This document shows, one piece after another, positions 1-7,467 of a stretch of 41,565 nucleotides of DNA. The notes below the pieces were generated by a model. The model made no database searches and was not told the origin of the DNA. It saw nothing but the letters and a program-made list of their open reading frames with translations. The stretch is from Methanomethylicus sp964513415. GTDB taxonomy: Archaea; Thermoproteota; Methanomethylicia; Methanomethylicales; Methanomethylicaceae. Positions within the stretch are counted from its first letter, which is position 1, and every line of letters begins with the position of its first letter. Location: positions 1-41,565 of the forward strand of contig CAZEMX010000008.1 of assembly GCA_964513415.1 (NCBI GenBank), given 5' to 3'. Made by a program: the position numbers and the translations under genes.

Positions 1-139
1 CTTTTTCATATTCCCATACCCAATCACCAATACAAACTGTATGTCCGTTGAAAAAAGTTAACTTTTGTTTATCTGCCCAATCTTTAAACTCTTTGTAATC
101 CTTGTAAGAGTCTGTGTAAGTTTTATCAATTCCTGCCAT
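1..139 (-). CDS. Partial conserved hypothetical protein, 5' end only
   Basis: The start codon is at 137-139 on the minus strand and the frame stays open for 46 codons to the left edge, so only the N-terminus is present. The peptide begins MAGIDKTYTDSYKDYKEF and is rich in Tyr, Trp and Lys. It is separated from the upstream gene by a terminator hairpin (219-244) and about 80 nt of AT-rich DNA, so it probably has its own promoter. That leader carries a short inverted repeat (CGTTTA/TAAACG). I do not recognise a domain and assign no function. Confidence 0.75.
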   Translation of the reverse strand, partial: MAGIDKTYTDSYKDYKEFKDWADKQKLTFFNGHTVCIGDWVWEYEK

Positions 140-218
140 ATTTATTTATCGTTTATATCCGTCATCCGTGTAAACGCCTTTTGCAATTTGTTATTACTTT
201 ATTTTAAATTAAAAATAA

Positions 219-244
219 GGACTATCCCCCTAAAGGGATAGTCC
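219..244 (-). terminator. Rho-independent-type terminator
   Basis: A perfect 10-bp stem (219-228 with 235-244) with a 6-nt loop is followed on the minus strand by a U-rich tract. It overlaps the stop codon of the 198-residue gene and would end the ubiquitin-cassette/nuclease transcript. Confidence 0.75.
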
Positions 245-826
245 AGTATTAAAGAATTCTTCTTCCTGTTGTAAAGTATAAGGAAAATCTAATTCATTAT
301 CAATTAAGTCATCATCTTTAAAAGATGAAAGTTCAAATGTTTCTTTTAGTTTTTTTGCAAATACAGGTATTAAAGATTTATCCTTTGTAAGAACCTTATA
401 TTCATAGGAATCTTTCTGAAATAATTTATCTATTTCTTCTTTTGTAAACATCTCAGAATATCTTCCCTCAAGAAACTTATCATAAGCGTTAGAGTACTTA
501 CTTGGAAAATCCAAAATAATCATATGTGCTCTACCTATAAGATCCATAGGATAATCTTTAATAAAATAAGATTGATATCTTATCCAATATATAAAATCCT
601 CTGATTTTCTCTTATTAGCAAAGGTATCTATAAGAATGAATATTGGTGACTTATTTCCTATAATAAAATTAGGATTTTCTTCAATAACTTTATCACCAAT
701 ACCATAAGCTAATACAAACATTTCTTTAAATTTCACTTCAAAAATTCTGCTATAACCTTCTTTTAAACAAGGAGAAAGGTATTCTGAAGTTTTATTCTCA
801 TATTGTTTTCTATACTTAATAACCAT
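230..826 (-). CDS. Conserved hypothetical protein, 198 residues
   Basis: A soluble protein with no signal peptide or membrane segment. It has a basic N-terminus and an acidic C-terminal third (residues about 165-192 carry many D and E). Its start overlaps the end of the PD-(D/E)XK nuclease gene by 11 bp, so the two are translated as a coupled pair. The reading frame ends inside the terminator hairpin. I do not recognise the family; the link to nucleic acid processing is inferred only from its position. Confidence 0.8.
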   Translation of the reverse strand: MVIKYRKQYENKTSEYLSPCLKEGYSRIFEVKFKEMFVLAYGIGDKVIEENPNFIIGNKSPIFILIDTFANKRKSEDFIYWIRYQSYFIKDYPMDLIGRAHMIILDFPSKYSNAYDKFLEGRYSEMFTKEEIDKLFQKDSYEYKVLTKDKSLIPVFAKKLKETFELSSFKDDDLIDNELDFPYTLQQEEEFFNTGLSL

Positions 827-1883
827 GAATCTTATCCCAATCTAGTACTAAAACTCCATTACTATCATAGATTAGCTTTTCTTCTTGCCAACCTTGCTTT
901 TGATAATAACTATAAAGCTCAAGTAATTGTCGGTATCCTAAGATTTCTTGTCTTACTACTCTACCATCTATTACAATTTCAGGTAATCCATTTCTACCAA
1001 TCTCTAAAAATTCATCTGAAGACTCTAATAACAATGGTGTCCCTGTCTCTGTATAAGATTCTACTACAAATTTGAAATTTCTAATAGTATTCTCATTAAC
1101 TTCAAAAGGTAGACTATTAGAGAGTAAAAGTCCATCAGTATAGTAAGAACCTTGGATGTCATATCTTCTTAATCTGGCATTATTATGAAAGTTAAGAACT
1201 TTATCCATAATAATTTTCAAATCAATAGGAATAACATCTTTCACAATTCCATCTTCTTTCCTTACTATAACTATATCTAATAAACCTTTACAATCTATAC
1301 CTTGATAACTCCAATATATAGGAAGCTGATAATAAATATCCCAATTTAGATTATTTGCATATTTCTCTCTTGCAAAGAAACTTTCTGTAGTCATATTTGT
1401 TCTAAGAGAGTCTACAATAGAAGTAATAATAGACAATTGTTCTTCTGAGATGACAACTTTATCAAGACTCTTCTGTAAAGACTCATAATAAGCAGCATTC
1501 TCTAAGACTTTATTAACTCTTGTAGCTATTTTCCAATTTGGTTGATAACTAAAAGCTTCAATAACTTCTTCAAGTATTTGTTGATTATCTTCCAATGGAA
1601 GCTGCTTATTCTGACTTCTGTCTAACACCTCTTGTAGTATAGAACATAATAAATCTGATGGTTTTGGACAACTTGGGATATAAAACAATTCCTCAAAATC
1701 CCCCTCCTCACCAGTAAGTATTGTATCTACTGCACTCCCAATAATCATTGGTTCTGTTATTTTTTCTTCCCTTTCACTAAGAAACTCTTTCATACCAGAT
1801 AAAAGTTTCTTTAAGCTACTCTGATTAATAGCTGGGCTATCTCTATACTCCTGTATCTTCTGTCTGTTTGTTATGTATAGCAT
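816..1883 (-). CDS. PD-(D/E)XK exonuclease, RecE/Cas4-like
   Basis: A 355-residue nuclease of the PD-(D/E)XK superfamily. Visible motifs are IGSAVD (48-53), a metal-binding Asp in GLLDIV (D203), the DxK core IDLK (D221, K223) and a distal QxxxY-type motif (Q244 onward, QGSYY). These features in this order are typical of RecE/RecB-type exonucleases that trim DNA ends during phage recombination or genome processing. It overlaps the upstream Holliday-junction-type nuclease gene by 41 bp and the downstream gene by 11 bp. The next in-frame Met is residue 31, which would remove part of the N-terminal helix, so the long start is preferred. Confidence 0.75.
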   Translation of the reverse strand: MLYITNRQKIQEYRDSPAINQSSLKKLLSGMKEFLSEREEKITEPMIIGSAVDTILTGEEGDFEELFYIPSCPKPSDLLCSILQEVLDRSQNKQLPLEDNQQILEEVIEAFSYQPNWKIATRVNKVLENAAYYESLQKSLDKVVISEEQLSIITSIVDSLRTNMTTESFFAREKYANNLNWDIYYQLPIYWSYQGIDCKGLLDIVIVRKEDGIVKDVIPIDLKIIMDKVLNFHNNARLRRYDIQGSYYTDGLLLSNSLPFEVNENTIRNFKFVVESYTETGTPLLLESSDEFLEIGRNGLPEIVIDGRVVRQEILGYRQLLELYSYYQKQGWQEEKLIYDSNGVLVLDWDKIHGY

Positions 1884-2397
1884 CTTTTAATAAGATTAGG
1901 TTTTTAAAATTTTCAAAAGTTATACTCACTATTGTACCATATTCACTATTATACATTCCTTTTCTTTGTTTATAAGTTTCATATCTTAGATCTGGACTAA
2001 CTTCTTTAAATCTAAGATGTTGCCTATGAGTCATATATATAATGTCCTCATTTGTATTATTGCTAAAAGGATTTAATCTATGAATAAGTATAATGGGATA
2101 TTTTCTAACTTCTGAATCTTCTGGGAAGGAAGCTTTAATCTGATTTTCAATATCAAATAAAACTTTACCAGGAGACATGTTTTTTTGAGTCCCAGCTTTT
2201 ATCTGAATATTATAAGGAATATTCATTAAATCTATTCCTGCATTATCATAAATTCTACCACCTTGTCTTGAAGTTATACAATAATTATAACCTAAACTTC
2301 TAAAGAGTTTTGCATAAAACCTCTCAGCATGTGAACCTTTGTGTTTATTTTTTGCTCCTATACTTCTTACTTTTTTACTTTGTTGTTCATTACTCAT
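1843..2397 (-). CDS. PD-(D/E)XK endonuclease, Holliday junction resolvase-like
   Basis: A 184-residue protein with a Lys-rich N-terminus followed by an Hjc/VRR-like nuclease core: GSHAERFYAKLF (E25), TSRQGGRIYDNAGIDLM (D56) and IQIKAG (Q65, K67). The E-x-D-x-(Q)xK arrangement after an N-terminal helix is the archaeal-type Holliday junction resolvase pattern. A role in resolving branched replication or packaging intermediates is inferred from the family. It sits 3 bp downstream of the ubiquitin-cassette partner gene and upstream of the RecE-like nuclease, so it is probably co-transcribed with both. Confidence 0.65.
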   Translation of the reverse strand: MSNEQQSKKVRSIGAKNKHKGSHAERFYAKLFRSLGYNYCITSRQGGRIYDNAGIDLMNIPYNIQIKAGTQKNMSPGKVLFDIENQIKASFPEDSEVRKYPIILIHRLNPFSNNTNEDIIYMTHRQHLRFKEVSPDLRYETYKQRKGMYNSEYGTIVSITFENFKNLILLKDAIHNKQTEDTGV

Positions 2398-2400
2398 ACT

Positions 2401-3066
2401 CTATAAAATAGTATTCTTAAAAAAGTCAATAAAAGATTTCTTATCTTCTACTGTTTCCAAATTTAATGAACTTTCAAACTCATTTCCATACACCACTTTT
2501 TCAATACTTTCTGAACTCATAATGGATAACTCACAACCACTATCCAAATAATCATCGAGAAAGGTTTCTTTGACCTTTTTATATACCTTCTTATAAGATT
2601 TTAATTCTGTAGAGATATATATTTTTTTATCTCTAATTGAGAGAGTATCAAAACTAATTCTTCCTCTTCCCAACTCTACTACTGTCTTCAGAAAAGCTTC
2701 AGAACTTATTGCTGTTAGAAATAGTATTTTACCCCTTTCATCTAAAATAGTTCCAAAAGCTGCATATATTGTTTTTTCAACTTTATCTTCCTTGAAACTT
2801 ATTTTTCCAAAACGAGAACCTGTAAGAAAATTTACAAGTTGAGTAAAATACACACGATAATCAACATATAGACTATTACCTCTACTAAATAGACTTATCT
2901 TTGGATAGGCATACTTATAATCCTCTAAATAAATTGTATTATGAAGTAAAGCTAAAGGTATATATTTATTATAAGAAACAGTTGATAAACTATAGTTATC
3001 TACGGAAGTGAAACTACTACCAGGACCTCTGAATAGTTTTTCTATAGGTTTCCCATATATACTCAT
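2401..3066 (-). CDS. Uncharacterised fifth member of the ubiquitin-like cassette
   Basis: A 221-residue soluble protein with no recognised domain. Its start codon overlaps the stop of the E1-like gene (ATGA, 3063-3066), so it is translationally coupled to it. It contains a conserved-looking LALLHNTIYLEDY stretch (residues about 38-50) and mixed alpha/beta character, with no Cys- or His-rich metal site. The tight coupling suggests that it works with the E1/JAB/E2 proteins, perhaps as a substrate, adaptor or target-recognition factor. This is inference from position only. Confidence 0.75.
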   Translation of the reverse strand: MSIYGKPIEKLFRGPGSSFTSVDNYSLSTVSYNKYIPLALLHNTIYLEDYKYAYPKISLFSRGNSLYVDYRVYFTQLVNFLTGSRFGKISFKEDKVEKTIYAAFGTILDERGKILFLTAISSEAFLKTVVELGRGRISFDTLSIRDKKIYISTELKSYKKVYKKVKETFLDDYLDSGCELSIMSSESIEKVVYGNEFESSLNLETVEDKKSFIDFFKNTIL

Positions 3067-3947
3067 CTTGAAATTAAATTAAGTGGTGTAAAGACTTCGA
3101 ATTTAAAAGGTACATCTCTTACATATTCCTTATATCGAATATTAGTAACATGATTAGTAAACATGACAGTCATAAATGAGGCTATCATAGCTGCTACATG
3201 AGATGTTTGTTTCATTGTACAGGTAACATCTTCTACCTCAGAATCATCAAATAAATATTTCTCTTCATATTCTTTAATTCTTTCTTTAGTAACACAAAAT
3301 ATTTGAAGCTGTTCGGATTCCAATCTGCCATCAATAAATATGGGAACATTCTTTATAGTACTATTTTCATTACTTAACTCATAATCCTGAACATTTCTCT
3401 TCCAGACATTAAAGAAATTTTTTCTTGCTTCCATATTGTCAAAAGCTGAGAAGAAGTATGGTCCTAATATTTTTGTATTGGAATCAATTCTTTTAGTAAT
3501 AGTATAAATAACAGAGCTTGGAGAAAATTCTTTTACATTATGATAAACAGCAGTTGTTTTATACTCCCCTATATTAGAATTTTTAAAAAATTGACCAGAC
3601 AAGTTTACCTTTTCAACCATATCAAAATCATAAATGCTAATAGTAAAACCAGCTCTTGCAAGAAATAAAGCTAAGTAACTACCAATTCCACCAGCACCAC
3701 CTATAATTAATGAATTATCAATAAAATCAAACCAGGGGAGACCTTTAAATCTAGTAAACTGTTCATCATTATTACTTGGTTCAAAGTCATCCTCTATAAT
3801 ACTATTTTCTTCATCCTCTACTAAGGGTTCTTGAACTGTCTCATTGTTTTCTTCTTCAGTTTCTGGTTCTTCTACAGAAGAATTCCTTAGACTTTCACCA
3901 AAGATTTCTTCAAACTCTCTTTCCAAATTATCAATTTCTCCACTCAT
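3063..3947 (-). CDS. E1-like (ThiF/MoeB family) ubiquitin-like-protein activating enzyme
   Basis: A 294-residue adenylating enzyme. Residues 1-62 form a very acidic, probably disordered tail. The Rossmann P-loop GGAGGIGS is at 83-90, followed by the ATP/Mg site DFD (D107, D109), N115 and Q119, K130, and D170 in the SAFDNMEARKNF segment. C243 in VTCTMKQTSH is placed where the catalytic thioester Cys of E1-like proteins lies. The usual Arg of the NLxRQ motif is Gly here (NLSGQ). There are no CxxC zinc pairs. The family activates the C-terminal Gly of ubiquitin-like proteins by adenylation and thioester transfer. It overlaps the JAB gene by 17 bp and the 221-residue gene by 4 bp. It resembles the ThiF protein of the PRTRC plasmid systems in size and context. 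Confidence 0.85.
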   Translation of the reverse strand: MSGEIDNLEREFEEIFGESLRNSSVEEPETEEENNETVQEPLVEDEENSIIEDDFEPSNNDEQFTRFKGLPWFDFIDNSLIIGGAGGIGSYLALFLARAGFTISIYDFDMVEKVNLSGQFFKNSNIGEYKTTAVYHNVKEFSPSSVIYTITKRIDSNTKILGPYFFSAFDNMEARKNFFNVWKRNVQDYELSNENSTIKNVPIFIDGRLESEQLQIFCVTKERIKEYEEKYLFDDSEVEDVTCTMKQTSHVAAMIASFMTVMFTNHVTNIRYKEYVRDVPFKFEVFTPLNLISR

Positions 3948-5085
3948 TTTCTATTCCTATTAAAAAGTTAATAATACCCTCTAAGAATCCAAATTGTTTT
4001 CTATATTCTTGAAGCTTTTTCCTCATAATCTTTACTATAACAAAATCATCCATTGCAATACTTCTGAAATAAGTATCAAATTCATTTTGAAAATTAACAA
4101 TAAAATCCTCAAGGATCTCTGGAGGAGTGAACTCTCCACTTACAATAGATTCATCAATAGAACTAAGCACATCTTCTAGAGATAACTCAAATAAATCATC
4201 ATAGTCAAAACAAACTTTAATGAAGTCCTCACAGTTACTCTCAACAAATATTGAGAAATCTTCCTCAGATGTTTTACTTTTTGGCTTTTTTTTATTCTCT
4301 ACTATAGGAAGAACTCTTGATTTGTTCTGTAAAGAAGTAACAGGATTATTATAGCTTCTCCAATTATTCCCCCAATCTCCAAAAGGATATTCAAATTCCT
4401 CCTCTTTATCCTTTTGATATGAAGTACTTTTAGTCTTAGGATATAATCTCTTATCCTCTAAAATAGTACTTACATTATCAAGGAATTCTTTATCCTGATA
4501 AACTTGTGGTGTATCATATATCATTTCACATTCATAATGATACAGCTTATCTTTTTTAATCTTAAGATTTCTTGAGTCTACTATATAAGGATCTCCATTC
4601 TCATCTAAACCATTAAAGTCTGCTTTTATAGTAGCTTCTACAGAAGAATTAATAGCAATTCTACCTATAATGTCTAATCTATTATTTACAACTACAGATA
4701 AATAATAGTTATGAGCTTTAGAATTTATAGATAACTCTTCATTATCTACACCTGAAAAGAACACTCCCATATTATTATGAGAATGAATTAGCCCAGATCT
4801 CCATTCAAGTCTTTCTTCATTGTTCATAAGAAAGTCTACATATCTTTTATCATAAGTAAATTCTGTAGATCCAGCAGTTCCTCTATCCATAGGAAGAATA
4901 TCTTTTAAATTTATACTAAATCCAGAAGGTTCTTTTATAGTACCTTCAACAGTATAAAACAGTACGCCTGACCATTCCAAATTAGGAATTACCGTACACA
5001 GATATTTTATTTTATTAATTACACTCTCAGGAATATTTACTTTTATTTTACTGAGTAATTGTGTAGAATCTGATACATTGTTCAT
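3931..5085 (-). CDS. JAB/JAMM-domain metalloprotease, deubiquitinase-like
   Basis: A 384-residue protein whose first ~150 residues form a JAB (MPN+) domain with an intact zinc site: E37 (NLEWSGVL), H101 and H103 (LIHSHNNMG), S111 and D114 in the canonical HxH-x7-S-x2-D spacing. This is the active-site signature of deubiquitinases and of prokaryotic enzymes that process ubiquitin-like precursors. The remaining ~230 residues are acidic and carry no domain that I recognise. They include a Lys-rich linker near residue 260 and a helical C-terminus. The gene overlaps the E2-like gene by 38 bp and the E1-like gene by 17 bp. Likely roles are maturing the Ubl by cleaving it after a Gly, or removing it from targets. 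Confidence 0.88.
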   Translation of the reverse strand: MNNVSDSTQLLSKIKVNIPESVINKIKYLCTVIPNLEWSGVLFYTVEGTIKEPSGFSINLKDILPMDRGTAGSTEFTYDKRYVDFLMNNEERLEWRSGLIHSHNNMGVFFSGVDNEELSINSKAHNYYLSVVVNNRLDIIGRIAINSSVEATIKADFNGLDENGDPYIVDSRNLKIKKDKLYHYECEMIYDTPQVYQDKEFLDNVSTILEDKRLYPKTKSTSYQKDKEEEFEYPFGDWGNNWRSYNNPVTSLQNKSRVLPIVENKKKPKSKTSEEDFSIFVESNCEDFIKVCFDYDDLFELSLEDVLSSIDESIVSGEFTPPEILEDFIVNFQNEFDTYFRSIAMDDFVIVKIMRKKLQEYRKQFGFLEGIINFLIGIENEWRN

Positions 5086-6163
5086 ATAAAAAAATATTAA
5101 TTCTATTTATTAAATCTCGATAAGTTGTTGGATGAATCATAAATGAAGAAGACACTCCTTCTTCTTCCTTTTCTTTTTTTACATAGTTATTGTATATTTT
5201 AAAAGGTATCTCTGTATTTTTGAAACTAAATTTATAGTCTACTGGAACTATGACCTCACTATCATTTTTAAAGACTTTAAAAAAATCATTCCCTACTCTT
5301 GAACAAAAAAGTTCTGGACACCTTTCCTTTACTACTTTGTATAAGGTTTTATAAAAAAAGTCATTTTCTATTACTCTTACTTTACTATCAAGCATGTCAA
5401 AATCAAAAGTTTTGAACACATTCCCTTGTAGTAGGTAAACAAATATTAGCACAGCGTCATTTTCTTTTATTCTAAAAAAGCTACGATCATCTGAGGCAGC
5501 ATATTGAGAAATATTACTGATTCTAAAATAAGGACCTCCTTCAATACTTTCCCAACATACAAAGGATTTAAGAGTTAAGAGAAGAAGTTCAAAAATTTCT
5601 ATATCATGATTATCATTATATAGACAGATAAGTTCGGGTATTTCATTTACTCCTAAACAAAAAACTCTTGCTCTTACATCTATTGAATTATCCTCTCTTA
5701 TAGTAAAGTATTCACTATAATTGTCTCCCACTGGATGTAAGTGAGAGTGTAAATAACCTGAAATATACTCTTCTCTTGTAACAGTTAGTCTAAATCCTCC
5801 TATAGTACTATGAATATACAAAGAATTATTGACAATTTTCATTGAAAGTCTTACTACTAAATTCCTAATAGTATGATGTCTGTCCTCACTATTAGTAATA
5901 TCTATTTCAGGAAAAAGAATAATGATAGAAGGAAGAGAATACATATTCCTAAATTGAAATGCCCAGTTTTCCCCATAAACTCCTTCCAAAACTCCAACAA
6001 ATGATTCTATAGTATCCGCAAGTTTTTTTATTTTCTCTTCTGTTCTTTCCATACCTCCTAAGAAATACCCTTTCTCCATATATCTATGAAACCATCCTTT
6101 TCTTTTGTACAATACATCTCTATTTATCATAGAGATAACTTTCTCTTCATTATTACTTCTCAT
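5048..6163 (-). CDS. E2-like (UBC-fold) conjugating protein candidate
   Basis: A 371-residue protein read from the ATG at 6163. An upstream in-frame ATG at 6220 is rejected because the frame there runs through the terminator hairpin at 6179-6208. The segment GYLHSHLHP (139-144 for HSHLHP) followed 25 residues later by FCLG (C169) resembles the His...Pro/Cys arrangement of prokaryotic E2-like proteins, in which an HP-containing turn precedes the acceptor Cys. The preceding beta-rich stretch (residues about 60-135) fits the UBC/RWD sheet. The C-terminal ~180 residues are unassigned. It overlaps the JAB gene by 38 bp. The E2 call relies mainly on this motif plus its neighbours; a catalytically different Ubl-system component (for example a PRTRC protein B relative) is possible. 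Confidence 0.6.
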   Translation of the reverse strand: MRSNNEEKVISMINRDVLYKRKGWFHRYMEKGYFLGGMERTEEKIKKLADTIESFVGVLEGVYGENWAFQFRNMYSLPSIIILFPEIDITNSEDRHHTIRNLVVRLSMKIVNNSLYIHSTIGGFRLTVTREEYISGYLHSHLHPVGDNYSEYFTIREDNSIDVRARVFCLGVNEIPELICLYNDNHDIEIFELLLLTLKSFVCWESIEGGPYFRISNISQYAASDDRSFFRIKENDAVLIFVYLLQGNVFKTFDFDMLDSKVRVIENDFFYKTLYKVVKERCPELFCSRVGNDFFKVFKNDSEVIVPVDYKFSFKNTEIPFKIYNNYVKKEKEEEGVSSSFMIHPTTYRDLINRINIFLYEQCIRFYTITQ

Positions 6164-6178
6164 AATAAAAAATAAAAT

Positions 6179-6208
6179 AAATCCCCCTCTATAAACAGAG
6201 GGGGATTT
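6179..6208 (-). terminator. Strong terminator between the Ubl gene and the E2/JAB/E1 genes
   Basis: A perfect 12-bp stem (6179-6190 with 6197-6208), a 6-nt loop and a following U-rich run on the minus strand. It lies 9 nt after the Ubl stop codon and 16 nt before the E2-like start. It should end most Ubl transcripts and allow only read-through expression of the enzymes, unless a promoter lies within the hairpin region. Confidence 0.85.
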
Positions 6209-6216
6209 TATTACTA

Positions 6217-6744
6217 TCAATCAATATCACCAAAGATTTCTTGAGCTTCCTCTTCTAGAGCTTTTATATCATCTTCTTCGTCTTTAAGAGAGAGACTTAC
6301 AACGATATTTTTGTAACCATGCTCTTCTAACCAAGAGGAAAATCTATTTTTAAGATCTTCCAATATGTAGACTTTTGAAAAATTCTTAAATCCATCAACA
6401 GCTTCATTCAGTGTTTCTGCACTTAAATTTGTATAGTTTTTACCATATACAGATTTAATATAGCTCTGTAGCTTTATATCTTTTGATATAATACCTCTTA
6501 CTTCTTTATATGAATAGGAAGTTCCAGATTTTGTTTTGATAGGTCTCAGAAATAGAGTAAAGTCTTGCTCAGGAAGAATGGCAGAATCAACAGTTAAATC
6601 TGTCCTTCTGATATTCTCAGTAGCTTGTAATGACGCAAAGTCATACTTATTACTTAGTTCTTGTTTTAACTCTCCCCAAGTTCTGGCTTGAGTTTCATGG
6701 GTTGCCTTTTGTGAACCCTTTGTTGAAAAAATTGTAACTTTCAT
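6217..6744 (-). CDS. Ubiquitin-like beta-grasp protein with C-terminal extension
   Basis: A 175-residue protein. Residues 1-74 read as a beta-grasp fold: MKVTIFST strand, TWGELKQELSNKY helix, then TDLTVDSAILPEQDFTLFLRPIK, the strand pair typical of Ubl/MoaD/ThiS and PRTRC protein C proteins. This domain ends in KTKSG (G74), where a Ubl tail would be expected, but ~100 further residues follow. They are mostly helical with an acidic end (DEEDDIKALEEEAQEIFGDID). It is the first gene of the E2/JAB/E1 cassette and is separated from the enzymes by a strong terminator, which fits a tag needed in excess over its enzymes. Whether G74 is exposed by JAB cleavage is a hypothesis. The terminal residues are not Gly. 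Confidence 0.7.
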   Translation of the reverse strand: MKVTIFSTKGSQKATHETQARTWGELKQELSNKYDFASLQATENIRRTDLTVDSAILPEQDFTLFLRPIKTKSGTSYSYKEVRGIISKDIKLQSYIKSVYGKNYTNLSAETLNEAVDGFKNFSKVYILEDLKNRFSSWLEEHGYKNIVVSLSLKDEEDDIKALEEEAQEIFGDID

Positions 6745-6771
6745 AAAAATTTAATTTAAAACGTTTTAATA

Positions 6772-7467
6772 TTACCAATTAATTGTACTTTTTCTTAGTT
6801 TACCTAAGATATAATTTGAATAAATAAAGTGATTACAACCATAAAAGCCAGATTTACCGCCAGAATAAGCTTCTGATGCTGGGTGTGGGGCTTTAAGTAT
6901 ATAATTGTAATTACTAATAGGGATTTCTTTAATATTTGAAGCAGCATAAGGAGTAGCATTAAAACTATTATATATGTCTCCTTCAAACTCTTGAGCCTTT
7001 TTACCCCAAAGAAACCAGATACAAGGATTCTCATAAGAAATAAATCTTATAAGATTAAGTGTAAAGTCTCTCCAGTAGTTAATATGACTAAGTGGCTTTC
7101 CTGTTTCAACAGTTAGTGCAGAATTTAATAGAAATACTCCTTGTTCCTCCCAAGTATGTATATTTGCTTCTTTTCCTGTACTGTTTAATATCTCTTTATA
7201 AATTACCCTAAGAGATGCTGGAGTTTTAGTAGTTCCATTAACAAAACTAAGACCTATTGCATCTCCAGGAGTACTATAAGGATCTTGACCTAACAAGACT
7301 ATCTTAATATCCTTCAGGGGCATTTTGAAAACCCTAAAAATATTTTCTGCTTTTGGCTGAAAAGATATATTAGGTAAGATATTGTTGTTAAGTGCACTTA
7401 TAGGTTCTTGATAAAGTTTATTAAGAATAGGTTTCCAACTGTCATGAATTATGTCTAATGGTCTCAT
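6772..7467 (-). CDS. ung: Uracil-DNA glycosylase, family 1
   Basis: A 231-residue enzyme that removes uracil from DNA. The water-activating motif GQDPYSTPGDAIGLSF (60-75; D62 catalytic) and the uracil-binding/leucine-loop region APHPASEAYSG (H195) are present. The family consensus HPSPLSA is altered to HPASEAY. Length matches bacterial Ung (about 220-230). Its start overlaps the end of the primase gene by 26 bp, so the two are coupled. UDG is a regular member of crAss-like replication modules. Confidence 0.95.
   Translation of the reverse strand: MRPLDIIHDSWKPILNKLYQEPISALNNNILPNISFQPKAENIFRVFKMPLKDIKIVLLGQDPYSTPGDAIGLSFVNGTTKTPASLRVIYKEILNSTGKEANIHTWEEQGVFLLNSALTVETGKPLSHINYWRDFTLNLIRFISYENPCIWFLWGKKAQEFEGDIYNSFNATPYAASNIKEIPISNYNYILKAPHPASEAYSGGKSGFYGCNHFIYSNYILGKLRKSTINW

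Noticed and set aside
803..1075. Plus-strand frame opposite the RecE-like nuclease
   Set aside because: It lies opposite strongly supported coding sequence and has the Leu/Tyr-rich look of an antisense shadow. The same applies to other frames opposite or inside known genes (for example 3994-4179, 8983-9204, 14293-14484, 30533-30865, 39808-40284).
6164..6220. Longer N-terminus of the E2-like gene (ATG at 6220)
   Set aside because: The extra 19 codons run through the terminator hairpin at 6179-6208 and the peptide has no conserved look. ATG 6163 lies directly after the hairpin.
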